Origin: Zygnema cylindricum
Lineage: Eukaryota > Streptophyta > Zygnematophyceae > Zygnematales > Zygnemataceae
Reading direction: 5' to 3'
DNA: 64,000 nt
Assembly (NCBI GenBank): GCA_037447655.1
Contig: JBBHKE010000102.1
Span: 320,372-384,371, forward strand
Made by a program: the position numbers and the translations under genes. Each line of letters opens with the position of its first letter. Within the stretch, counting starts at the first letter, position 1. The notes under the pieces are model-generated. The model was not told the DNA's origin and ran no database searches. It worked only from the letters and a program-made list of their open reading frames with translations. Below are positions 55,241-64,000 of the stretch, piece by piece.

Positions 55241-56580
55241 TCATTTGCCCCAACCTGGGGGAGCATGTTGAGGGAGTTTTGGAACACGACGACGATCCAT
55301 AACCCCAACAACCGATCGGAGGATAATAGAAGCTTGCAATCGCTGTAAAGCCACCGATAAGCGTTGATGATAAAAAGAAGTAAGGACCGAAGGAGGAGGG
55401 CTTACAGGTCCACGGCGCTTGAAAGCACGTCGAGCACAAGTACGGAGAAACTCGTCCATTGCAACACCAAAACAACCAAAGATCTCGACCGACATTGGAA
55501 TAAAGTCGTCCATAGGGTCCCGGTGGGCATAATCAAGCTCCTTCGCCTTAGCCGCATCACGAGATGCCACCCCAACATGTTGAGCCGCCGGATCAACAAC
55601 TGTAGCTGAAGTAGGGTTTGCCACAAAAATATCACCGAAGATGCAACGAGCACCATCAAGCAAAACAACATGGATCCGACGCGAGAGAATGATATGAGAA
55701 ACCTCTCGACGCACAGAAAAGCCCTTTTTCGAAGCGATAGTCGCAATTGTGTCGCGAATTGTGTCATGCGCCTAGATTAGATCTCCCCCATGGGAGCAAC
55801 AAAGCAAATGGACACCATCGGGCCCCAAGACACAACCACATGCACAAACAACTGAGCGAAGTAAAAGAGGATGGGGGAGGCCAAGGCGAAATCGGAGGAC
55901 GATGGTGATTTGAGCAGGTGAAAATCGGAGAGTGGCCAAAATAGGTGTGGCGAAAATCCAAGACCCAAAACCAAGACCACCACAAGAGAGAAGACGGGCA
56001 CGCGGAAAATCGGAGGGAAGCGCCTTGAGAAAATCAAATTTATTGGCGCGACAACCCTATCAGAAATTGGTTCCTGGACACTCTCAACATATTTTGTAAC
56101 AAGGGTGGAGAAAATTGGCACATCCACTAGGGCATGGGGAGGAAAAGAACGTGACGCGTCCAATAGAGATCGCCTGAAGGCGAACACACTGTCTGAAACC
56201 AGAGGGATAACAGTAGCTAGAACGGGGGTGTCCACAACAAAGAAACGGGAAACACGAGTAGAGGCAATAAGACACTGACTTCCCAAATAGGCAGCGGGAG
56301 CAACATGAGCAGTGGATAATAGACCCAACCCCCTAGTAGAGACAGGGAGGGATGCCTGAATGCGCGGCGATGGGCCAGACTTGCGATCAAGTGCCCCACG
56401 ACTTAACAGAGTGTGGAGGACGTCCATGAGGTGATCATCAAAAGTCGAGAGAGAGGAGATAAATGTCGGAGTGGGAGGGGAAGTACGAGTAATGTAAGAA
56501 GGGCGGTGGGGAAAACACCTGGTCAACTTAGCAATAGCAACTTGGGGATCGGGAAGGCGAGGGAACCAATCAATTCGCTA
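55241..56580 (-). pseudogene. C-terminal part of a LINE-like retrotransposon polyprotein
   Basis: From about 56580 the minus strand reads WFPRLPDPQVAIAKLTRCFP, then GLGLLSTAHVAPAAYLGS, a motif I associate with the region after RT in plant and algal non-LTR polyproteins. After a stop at 55777 and a frame change it continues (REVSHIILSRRIHVVLLDG, AKAKELDYAHR, FIPMSVEIFGCFG). That layout resembles a PD-(D/E)XK-like nuclease tail with a K...Y spacing. RT itself is absent, so this is a 5'-truncated copy, typical of LINE insertions. No poly-A tail was found. Confidence 0.55.
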
Positions 56581-56998
56581 CACCTGGACGATAGACACGT
56601 GCGTTGCTGAAAAAATCACATGTCCTCAAAGTCACGTGCCTTCGAACAAGGTGACTGTAAAATATTTGCCGAAAAGTAATACAGTTATTTCAAAGTCAGC
56701 AGAGTGATGGAGATCTCTAAGGTACATTGACGCGGTACACTTGCGAAGTACACGTACGTAATATGCAAGTACTGATTTCCATACAAAAATGGTTTGTTTC
56801 CAAATCTTTGACGATTTTAGTGATTTGATTGTCATGTGGAACCACTAAAATCAGAGCACGTATATAAAAACTTATTTACGGACGGTACGCGATGTAACCG
56901 AGGCCTTTGTAATACAATTTTTTTGATGTCCGTATTATTACAAAGACCTCTTGATGTAACCATACCCTTATACACTTATACACTTATAGTCTTACACG
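56581..56998. other. unassigned sequence
   Basis: AT-rich, no feature recognised. Confidence 0.5.
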
Positions 56999-59190
56999 GT
57001 TATACCCATAGTTATTCATAGCGGTTAGTGCGAACGATTCAATCGCGACGAATTATACGTAACGAACGCATTAAATGTTTTGAACAAATCGTTAAATATC
57101 GTTAATGAATTTCATTCGTACATTTCCGTATATATAAAAAAATAAAAAAATTACATATAGCGCAGTTCGTAAGTTTTTCGTTAAATGATCATTAAATAAT
57201 ATAAAATATTTATTTATGTATCACACTCCATATATGTATTAGACTTTCTTCGTCAACCGGTAACGGCAAAGGCTACGGCCATAAGTGGTGGACTCGGTTC
57301 AAATGTTGGCCTGGGCAGATTTTAGTCAAAGTCTGTCTGGCTGCTGATGCAAGGCTACTGATGGAATCTGACACACAGTCATGGCCGCCTTCTCTCCCTA
57401 TCTCTCAGATATCACACGACTGCAAAAAAAAAAAAAATACAGACCATCTACAAATGACATTTTTCACATTCAACATTGCACGACATAAAAAAACAATATA
57501 TTAAAAAAAGATCAATCATATTAATCCAAAACAAAATACATCTTTTTCATCTACCTCTACTCCAAATCCTCTTCCCCTACATCAACGTCCATGATGTCTT
57601 CATCCGAATGGCCGCCAGAATCCCACCATCTGCAGCCTTCACGTGCTCCCACTCCTCTCCTCGAATTCTGGGCACGGTTGCTTCGGCCGAAGTCTGGAAG
57701 AGAGGATAGTAAAAAGCTTGGGAGGGAGGAGGGTAGGATATAGGGAGGCAGCTTCTTTGCTGTTTCGTTTTCAAGATTCCATTGCGACTTCTTTCAAAAT
57801 AAACTGAAGAATGACGCCTGTACATTTTTCAAACTTACCGTGCGAAAATATTGTGACGGTTCAACGTCTCTTTTCAAAAATGTCCGTATATTTTCGATGA
57901 ACTGACGTACAGGTTTCGCGATATTTCTGTTCAGTTATTTGGACAGATAGTACTAATAACTGCGACTTATCTTTTCCTCGAATGCCGTACATTTACGTAA
58001 AAAGTCGTACATTTTACGGGAAATATAGTACTTTTAACATAAACTGTCCGGCCAGTTTACCGAACAGAAAGTACAGCGCGTTTTTTTGCGATTTTTCAAC
58101 TGTCACGAATTATACGTTCCAATCGTAAAAAATGAAAAAATTGCACGATTTGAACAGCTATGGTTATAACCATAGTTGTTCACGGCGATTAGTGCGAACG
58201 TACCGTACGCGACGAATTATACGTAATAAACGCATTGAACCTTTTGATCAAATCGTAAAAAATCGTTAATGAATTTCCTTCCGTACTATTCCGTACATAA
58301 AAAAACAAAAAACTATTGCATATAACGCAGTGTGCAAGTCTTTTCAGTTAAATGAGCGGTAAAACAATAAACCCTTTATATTTTTATCACACACATCACC
58401 GCTATCGAAACTTCTTCACGAACCGGTAGTCCAGACGTCCGCCTGAGGTTACGATGAGCTTATGACGTACCCAGGTTCGAATGTCACAAAGGTAAAATTT
58501 TGTGAAATTGCTTATGACGTACCCAGGTTCGAATGTCACAAAGGTAAAATTTTGTGAAATTTCGTCTGTCCGAGCCTATCTGACAGACAGACATGGCCGC
58601 CTTCTGTCTGCCTTCTTTCTCTATCTCGCAGACAGCGCATTACTCCAAAAAAAAAAATACAGACCAAGAACTAATGACATTTACCCACTCCTCTCCTCGA
58701 TTTCTAGGCATGATTGCTTTTGTCGAAGTCCGGAGGCGAGGATAGTCAAAAGCTTGGGAGGGAGGAGGGTAGGATATGGGGAAGCGGCTTCCTCGCGGTT
58801 TCGTTTTCAATGTTCCATGGCGTCTTCTTTCAAAAAAAATTGAAGAAGACGCCTGTACAAATTTCAAATTGAACGCGCGAAATTATGGTGACGTTCAACG
58901 TCTCTTTTCGAAAATGTCCGTACATTTTCGATTCTAAAACGTACAACTTCCGTGGTATTTCTGTTCAGTTCACTGAACAGAAAGTACCAATAACTACGAC
59001 GCGTATTTCCCGTTTTATTCCGTACATATCCGTAAAACAATTTTCAGTTACAGTAGTTTGTTTACATGTTTCCGTAAATACTTCAGTTTCAGTTTACAGT
59101 AGACGTTTTTTAACGATTTTTTCAAAAGTCACGAATTATACGTTTCAATCGTAAAAAAGGAAAAAATCGTGCGATTTGAACAACTATGGT
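56999..59190. repeat. two tandem copies of a diverged unit, period 1164 bp
   Basis: Copy 1 (56999-58162) and copy 2 (58163-about 59190) share blocks such as GCGACGAATTATACGTAA (57045 and 58209), AAGCTTGGGAGGGAGGAGGG and TTCAACGTCTCTTTTC. The junction carries the palindrome CTATGGTTATAACCATAG. Copy 2 is about 140 bp shorter. No protein is conserved between the copies, so this looks like non-coding duplication. Confidence 0.75.
58458..58561. repeat. 52-bp perfect tandem duplication
   Basis: GCTTATGACGTACCCAGGTT and the next 32 bases are repeated immediately (second copy from 58510) without change until the last base. The near-perfect identity marks a recent event inside copy 2 of the larger repeat. 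Confidence 0.85.
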
Positions 59191-59560
59191 TATAACCAAG
59201 AATTTGAATAATATGCGTATAGTACGAAAATCCTAATATAGTGCTTCCGTTCGTTTCCGCACTTTTTCAAATAATGTTCCCTTCGTACTTTATTCTATTT
59301 ATTTTTAGGATTTATCGGTTTGGCTGCCGATTTTGCGACGTTTCGTGGTCACCCTTTTCCGTGGACCGTACGCGCACGCACTTCTCCGTACATTGCTGAC
59401 GTCATGCTGTCGCTTCGTCGGTGGCCGATTGCGTGCCATCCGTGTGCACCTCGCGGCGGAATGCTGACGTCAGCTGTTTTGTCGCTACGTGAATTCGGCC
59501 ATGTAAGAGTTTTGGAAGTTTTTTTTCCTCAAATGAACACGGTTTTGTAAAAAAAATAAC
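59191..59560 (+). promoter_or_regulatory. GC-richer island with two TGACGTCA palindromes
   Basis: TGACGTCA occurs at 59397-59404 and 59465-59472, 68 bp apart, in a 200 bp block of balanced composition within AT-rich DNA. TGACGTCA is the CRE/TGA-type bZIP site. A 76-codon frame (59320-59550) overlaps but has no recognised domain. Confidence 0.35.
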
Positions 59561-59719
59561 AGAAAAAAAAAAAAAAAAAAGACTCGAATTTTTTTAATTC
59601 CATTTTGGTTGTAGAACATGTAGTTTTTGATTTTTTTTTTGTTACAAATAGGTTAAAATAATGGTCATTTTTATATTCGCTTTATTTTGTTTTGAGGATT
59701 AGTGTGAGCGTATAATTAT

Positions 59720-60115
59720 TAGGGTTACAGCAAATTGCAGTTTTTTTAGGGTGTTATAAAGTTTTAAGGGTTTTTAGGGTTTTTTTTAGGGTTTTTTACT
59801 GGAGGGGTTTTATATATTCTTCGATGACAAAAAGTTTTTTTTTTTTTTTTTTTAAAGTAATTCGAGATTACTGAAGCATTCCGTACTGATATTTCCGTAC
59901 GGTTCAAAAACCCTGAAAAGTTTTTTAATTCCTCAGAACCCCTTACGAACCTTAAAAAACCCCAAAAATCCCTTGATAACCTTTTAAAAACTTAAAAAAC
60001 CCTAGAAAAACCTCAAAAAACCATCATAAACCTTAGAAATTCTCTTAAACCCCTACAAAAACCCTACAAAACCCTACAAAATCCTGGACGATTAAAACCC
60101 TCGAAAAACCTTTAT
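59720..60115. repeat. telomere-like units in opposed orientation
   Basis: 59720-59810 has TTTTTAGGG and AGGGTTTT units. 59905-60115 has AACCCT, AAACCCC and ACCTCAAAA units, the opposite strand sense. A T-run of about 20 lies between. All are degenerate. Confidence 0.55.
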
Positions 60116-60189
60116 GCTCTATTTTTTCGAGTTCTATTCCTGTGCACTTCACACGCTTTTCTTATTTTTTAGACACGCTAATTGTTGCA

Positions 60190-60610
60190 CGTCTTTTTTT
60201 TTTGTCGTTTTTTTTTTTTTTTTTTTTGCGCCTTTGAACTTTTAAACTTTAGCTCTGATGAGTGTGTGATTATCAATTTGTTGAAAAGTGTTGAGAGAAT
60301 TTCAGAAATTGAAGTACACCATAAAGCTATATTACTACGAAGGGATTTGAAGCAAGTTTCTCAACCTATTCAATGTGACGAAATGTAAACTATTTAAATT
60401 AAAATTTTTACTTGCGTCCATTGTCTATGTCTGTTGTTTTTTGTCCCAATTAATTTCCTGTGTCAGATTTTTGGATGTCCAATGTAAATTTGCAATTTTT
60501 GTATTTTTGTATTTTTTTTGTTTTTTTTTTTGTATTTTAGAATTTTTGTATTTTTTTTGTATTTTTGTATTTTTTGTTATTTTTGTTTTTGTTTTTGTTT
60601 TTTGTATGGA
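60190..60610. repeat. T-rich low-complexity sequence
   Basis: T runs and TTTTTGTATTTT units dominate. Phe-rich frames are artefacts of this composition. Confidence 0.7.
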
Positions 60611-60639
60611 TTTGCTTCAATGTCAGCTTTCTGCCAACT

Positions 60640-61140
60640 AATGTCCAATGTGAAATTTCCATGTTTTACTCTGCGCTGTCTGGAGTTCGCTAACCCTTAT
60701 CCAATATACAATGTTCAATGTTTCTCAACTTCGAATTATGTTTGGAAAACCAAACTTTCGACAGACATGTTCGATGTCAGATGTCCAATGCTTAATATCT
60801 ATTTTCCAATATCCAACGTCCAATGTCCAATTTCAATGTCCATTTTCCAATGTCCTACGTCCAATCGCCAATGTCCAATCTCCAATGTGTCCAATTTCCA
60901 ATCCTTATTCTCCAATGTTTAATGTCCAATGTCCAATGTCCAATGTCCAACCTCCAATGTCCAATGTCGAATTTCCAATCTTGAATCTCCAAGGTCCAAT
61001 GCCCAATGTAAAATCAAACTCCAGTATCCAACATCCAATGTCCAAATTTCAATGTCCAATCTCCAATCTCCAATCTCTAATGTTCAATGTTCAAAGTTCA
61101 ATGTCCAGTGTTCCGGGCCAGTGGCCAGTAGCTATGTTCT
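60640..61140 (+). repeat. CCAATGT (GTCCAAT) minisatellite array
   Basis: GTCCAATGTCCAATGTCCAA-type units of 7 bp alternate with ATTTCCAATC and CTCCAATC variants over 500 bp. The region 60900-60980 is the most regular. The frames encoding SNVQCPMSNVQ are repeat translations. It is related to the array at 3755-4660. Confidence 0.8.
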
Positions 61141-62067
61141 ATGTCCCTTGGTTTGATGAAAAACTATTGATGGTTACACATGTGCATCGACATCTGTGCT
61201 AGGGATTTGCTAGGGCGTAATGTCGGTTTCATATCCCATCTTCGATACCATCATTATAAAATATATATCTAAAGTTCTGGACGCAAAGGACATACTTTGC
61301 ACCGGCATATTAATTTGGAGACTTAATGAATTGACTAATATCTAGTCTTAAAAATTTGGTTTTATGTCGGTGTATTTCTGAAATCATAAGCATTTCAGCA
61401 TCTTGCATCTGACCAACAAGATACTTAAAAAATAATCAGAAATAAATATGCAGAAAAAAATAAGCAGAAAAAAATAAGCAGAAAAATTCCTCAAGAAGTT
61501 TTAGACGACTGGTCCTACCCTTTTGTCTCAACATTCAACGACTAGGATTCCGGTTGAAATTTGAGTCAATCTCCTCCCACATACAATCTCAAATAATGAC
61601 TTGTGACATAGATTGATCGCGTAATGGTGTTTAAGATTTTTTTTTTTTTTTTTTTTTTTTAACTTTTGTTTTTTGCCATTTTTTTTTTCTTTTATCTGAA
61701 TTTTTTTTTTTGCTGGTGTTTTTTTTTTTTTTTTCTAAATGCATTATTTTTTGTGGATTTCACACTCCTATTGTGCATAATCGATTATTTAAGAATAGTG
61801 AGGAACTTTTTCTTTAACCAACTCTTTTATGAATGTCCTCAAAGACGATTCGATACGTTAACTCAAAAAAAACAAAACACTAAAACTACTCAAAGCACAC
61901 AGAAAACTAGAAAAATTCCAAGCCGAAAACATGAAATTTTGTAAAATTATCTTAATACTTATAAATAAATTATTTTAATAACACTAATGTCTCCTATGGA
62001 AATCATTAAGATAAGGGCATTTGCATCTCATTTAATCATGTTAGAGTTCCTTATATAACGACAAAGC
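61141..62067. other. unassigned sequence with T-runs
   Basis: T20-class runs at about 61637 and 61715; otherwise AT-rich with no recognisable gene. Confidence 0.5.
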
Positions 62068-62937
62068 TTGTTTCCAAACCACATATTTATTTCCAATACA
62101 ACAAAAGGTCTGGTTATGGAGGCCAAACTTCACCCTTTTTTATCATTTTTATGGTACTTTTTCTTTCGATCCTCTGTCATTGACCTGGCAACAGTTTTCA
62201 ATGATGCTATCTGTCGACAGGTTCCTATGCTGTCCTCTCCCAAGCCACCTGGCAGCCCTGTCTCTTACCAAGTTCCGAACCACTTCAGCTTCGTCCGAGT
62301 AGCGGAATCCACATCAGCAACTGCCACGTCAGCAGCCACATCATCTGCCACGTCAGCATTCGCATCACATGACACACTGACGTCTACATCAGCAATTTCC
62401 ACGTCAGCAGCTCAAAAATTCGCTTCGACGCTCTTGACATCCGCCAGCTCAGCATCCATGTCAGCATCCACATCAGCATCCAAATCAGCGTTTATCTTGA
62501 CGGAGGAAGAAGAGTCATTTGCCACATCAGAATCCACATCAGCTGAAGACGAGGATGCCACGTCAGCATCTGCGTCAGCAGAAGAGGACGAAACGAAACG
62601 GAAAGGGGAGCACCGAAGCGATCTGCACGTGGTCTTGGTGGAACCACTGGTGACTATGGGAGCCTTTCTGAGAGATGAGGGGGAAGAGGGAGAGGGAGAG
62701 GGAGAAGGAGAGGGAGAGGGAGAGGGGCAGGTGGAGAGAGGAAGTCAAAGAAGGGGAGAGAGAGAGAGATGTAGGAGATTAGAACTAAGAAGTAGGAAAG
62801 TACGCACTTATACGTCGATTGTAGGGAAAGTGGTTGAGAGTGATAAAGAAGGGGAGGAGAATGAGATAGATAAGGGGAGAGAGATTGAGGGAGAGTGGGA
62901 AGAAGAGGGAGAGAGCTGTTCGGATCCCGATGCTTGA
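62068..62937 (+). CDS. open frame of 289 codons, mostly repeat-encoded (doubtful gene)
   Basis: The first 75 codons are of ordinary composition (includes FLWYFFFRSSVIDLATVF, hydrophobic). Residues about 75-165 are Ser/Thr/Ala-rich from CCACRTCAGC repeats. Residues 205-225 are (EG)n from GAGGGA repeats, and the rest is charged. No domain is recognised. Either a repeat-rich protein or a chance frame through minisatellites. No promoter or splice evidence favours it. Confidence 0.25.
   Translation: MFPNHIFISNTTKGLVMEAKLHPFLSFLWYFFFRSSVIDLATVFNDAICRQVPMLSSPKPPGSPVSYQVPNHFSFVRVAESTSATATSAATSSATSAFASHDTLTSTSAISTSAAQKFASTLLTSASSASMSASTSASKSAFILTEEEESFATSESTSAEDEDATSASASAEEDETKRKGEHRSDLHVVLVEPLVTMGAFLRDEGEEGEGEGEGEGEGEGQVERGSQRRGERERCRRLELRSRKVRTYTSIVGKVVESDKEGEENEIDKGREIEGEWEEEGESCSDPDA
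62305..62585. repeat. CCACRTCAGC minisatellite / TGAYGTGG motif cluster
   Basis: About ten copies of CCACGTCAGC or CCACATCAGC with irregular 2-40 bp spacing. The reverse complement GCTGACGTGG contains the bZIP core TGACGTGG. Confidence 0.6.
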
Positions 62938-63068
62938 AGCTATTTTCTAATTTTTTTCTTCCATCCGTTGACTTTTTTAGGAGTGTGTTTGTTTAGCCCA
63001 TCGGCTCTAATTCATATTTCTGCATTTTGTCTTTTCCTTGTTCATTTGTCTTTTCCTTATTTTGTCAG

Positions 63069-63137
63069 ATTCCCGGCAATGTCGGCAGTATTGCGAGAAC
63101 CTGCGCAGCGACAGCTGTCGGACTCCATCTGGTGGAG
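63069..63137 (+). CDS. candidate exon, 23 codons
   Basis: TTTGTCAG (acceptor) precedes 69 open bases encoding IPGNVGSIARTCAATAVGLH plus three residues, then the donor GTCAGT. Only splice-like borders and composition support it. Function unknown. Confidence 0.3.
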
Positions 63138-63600
63138 GTCAGTGAAAGGGGGGAGAGTTTGTGAAAAAAAAATAGAGGGTGGGAGGGAGAGAGAGAGAGA
63201 GATGCGACAAAAAATGGTGGAGAGGGAGAGAGAGAAAGAGGGAAAGAGCTGGTGGAGGTCAGTAAAGGGGAACTGAATTTGTGAAAAAAACAGAGGGAGG
63301 GAGGGAGAGAGAGAGGGAGAGATTCGACAAAAAATGGTGGACAGGGAAAGAGAGAACTAGATAGAAAGAAAAAACGTGAAAAATATAAGGGAGAGAGAAA
63401 GAGAGGGAGAGAGAGAGAGAGAGGGGAGGGAGGGACAGAGGGAGAGGGGGGGAGGGAGGGAGGGAGGGAGAGGGAGGGGGAGAGGGAGAGAGGGGGAGAG
63501 GGGGAGAGGGAGAGAGAGTTGTGTGCGTGGAACCAATGTGAAAAAGATGAGGGGAGGAGAGAGAGAGAGGGAGAGAGAGAGAGAGAGATGTGTGTAAAAC
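63130..63600. repeat. GA-rich tract with a 120-bp tandem duplication
   Basis: The exon end and donor (CTGGTGGAGGTCAGT) recur 120 bp downstream (63131 and 63251), each followed by GTGAAAAAAA, a GA tract and CGACAAAAAATGGTGGA. 63340-63600 is GAGAGG/GGGAGAG repeat. Confidence 0.7.
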
Positions 63601-63707
63601 CAACGTGGAATGAGGTGGTGCCCGACATACTCGTTCAACAGAAAATTATTATTATTTGTAAAATAAAAAGAAAATAGGACTTAAAACATATTGCGAACTA
63701 TACCCTC

Positions 63708-63908
63708 CACCTTACATCACTATTAGAGTTATTGAATTACCGTTACTACTTTATTTGAATTGTCTACACTAAATTATGTCTCGGCACGGGCCACTAAACT
63801 AATTAGTGTTATTCATTCACTATTATTAATGTTACTAGTGTGCGATTTCGACACAAAAAAAACAATCACTCGAATTCGAACGAGTAACTCTAATAGTGGT
63901 GGGCAGTG
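63708..63908. mobile_element. MITE-like inverted-repeat element, about 200 bp
   Basis: Left CATCACTATTAGAGTTATT and right AGTAACTCTAATAGTGGTG are inverted copies near the ends. The interior is AT-rich without coding capacity. The ATTAGAGTAA-type words recall MITE 2. Exact borders and target duplication are unclear. Confidence 0.5.
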
Positions 63909-64000
63909 TAGCTCCTTAAATAAAAAAAAAGGTAAGAAAATAAAGAGCTTTAACTATTATTATGTTCCTTATAACTTTTTTTGCCGACCCTTCTTTACGG

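Noticed and set aside
60375-61202. Plus-strand frames of 88-163 codons
   Set aside because: Phe-rich or NVQCPMS-rich translations of T-runs and the CCAATGT array.

Overview
This is a transposon-dominated stretch of a eukaryotic nuclear genome, most likely from the green plant lineage (a charophyte-type alga or an early-diverging land plant). Four observations support this. A pentatricopeptide-repeat (PPR) gene is cut into short exons. The copia-like elements are primed by a 15-base match to the anticodon arm of plant-type initiator tRNA-Met. A Ty3/gypsy element carries a DNMT3-like cytosine methyltransferase. Degenerate TTTAGGG-type islands are scattered through the sequence. I cannot name the species. 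No rRNA, reliable tRNA, CRISPR or prokaryotic operon signal was seen.

Layout. 1-3708: a minus-strand PPR gene whose 57-121 bp exons lie in very long pyrimidine-rich introns (GA-rich on the plus strand). Two further exon-like pieces sit upstream at 5459-5521 and 7604-7781, with a CCAAT/G-box cluster near 9.8 kb. 3.76-4.65 kb and 60.6-61.1 kb are degenerate CAATGT-type arrays. 10.97-12.1 kb: short inverted-repeat elements (MITEs) with TA target sites. 12.48-20.02 kb: a solo LTR, then copia copy A1. 21.3-38.2 kb: one large minus-strand gypsy element, G1 (gag, protease, DNMT3-like methyltransferase, RT, RNase H, integrase, PHD-type zinc finger, coiled-coil tail). Three later insertions split it: a 1045 bp LTR-like piece, a 1435 bp solo LTR, and the intact copia copy A2. 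40.5-45.5 kb: decayed copia copy A3. 46.8-53.9 kb: a chromodomain gypsy fragment, G2, split inside its integrase by copia B. 55.2-56.6 kb: the C-terminal part of a LINE-like polyprotein. 57.0-59.2 kb: a tandem duplication with a 1.16 kb period. 62-63.6 kb: repeat-rich DNA with one possible exon.

How it fits together. Four elements have exact 5-bp target duplications (CTTGC, CTCTT, CAAAT, CGAGT), a solo LTR has CGCAC, and one more insertion has a near match. These establish the nesting order: G1 and G2 came first, and the copia elements and solo LTRs entered them later. A2 is the only element here with an uninterrupted gag-pol frame. The most unusual content is G1, which pairs a DNA-methylation writer with a PHD-type, potentially chromatin-reading finger. 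Also unusual are the copia families A and B, whose gag start codon lies inside the LTR and whose primer-binding site doubles as gag codons.
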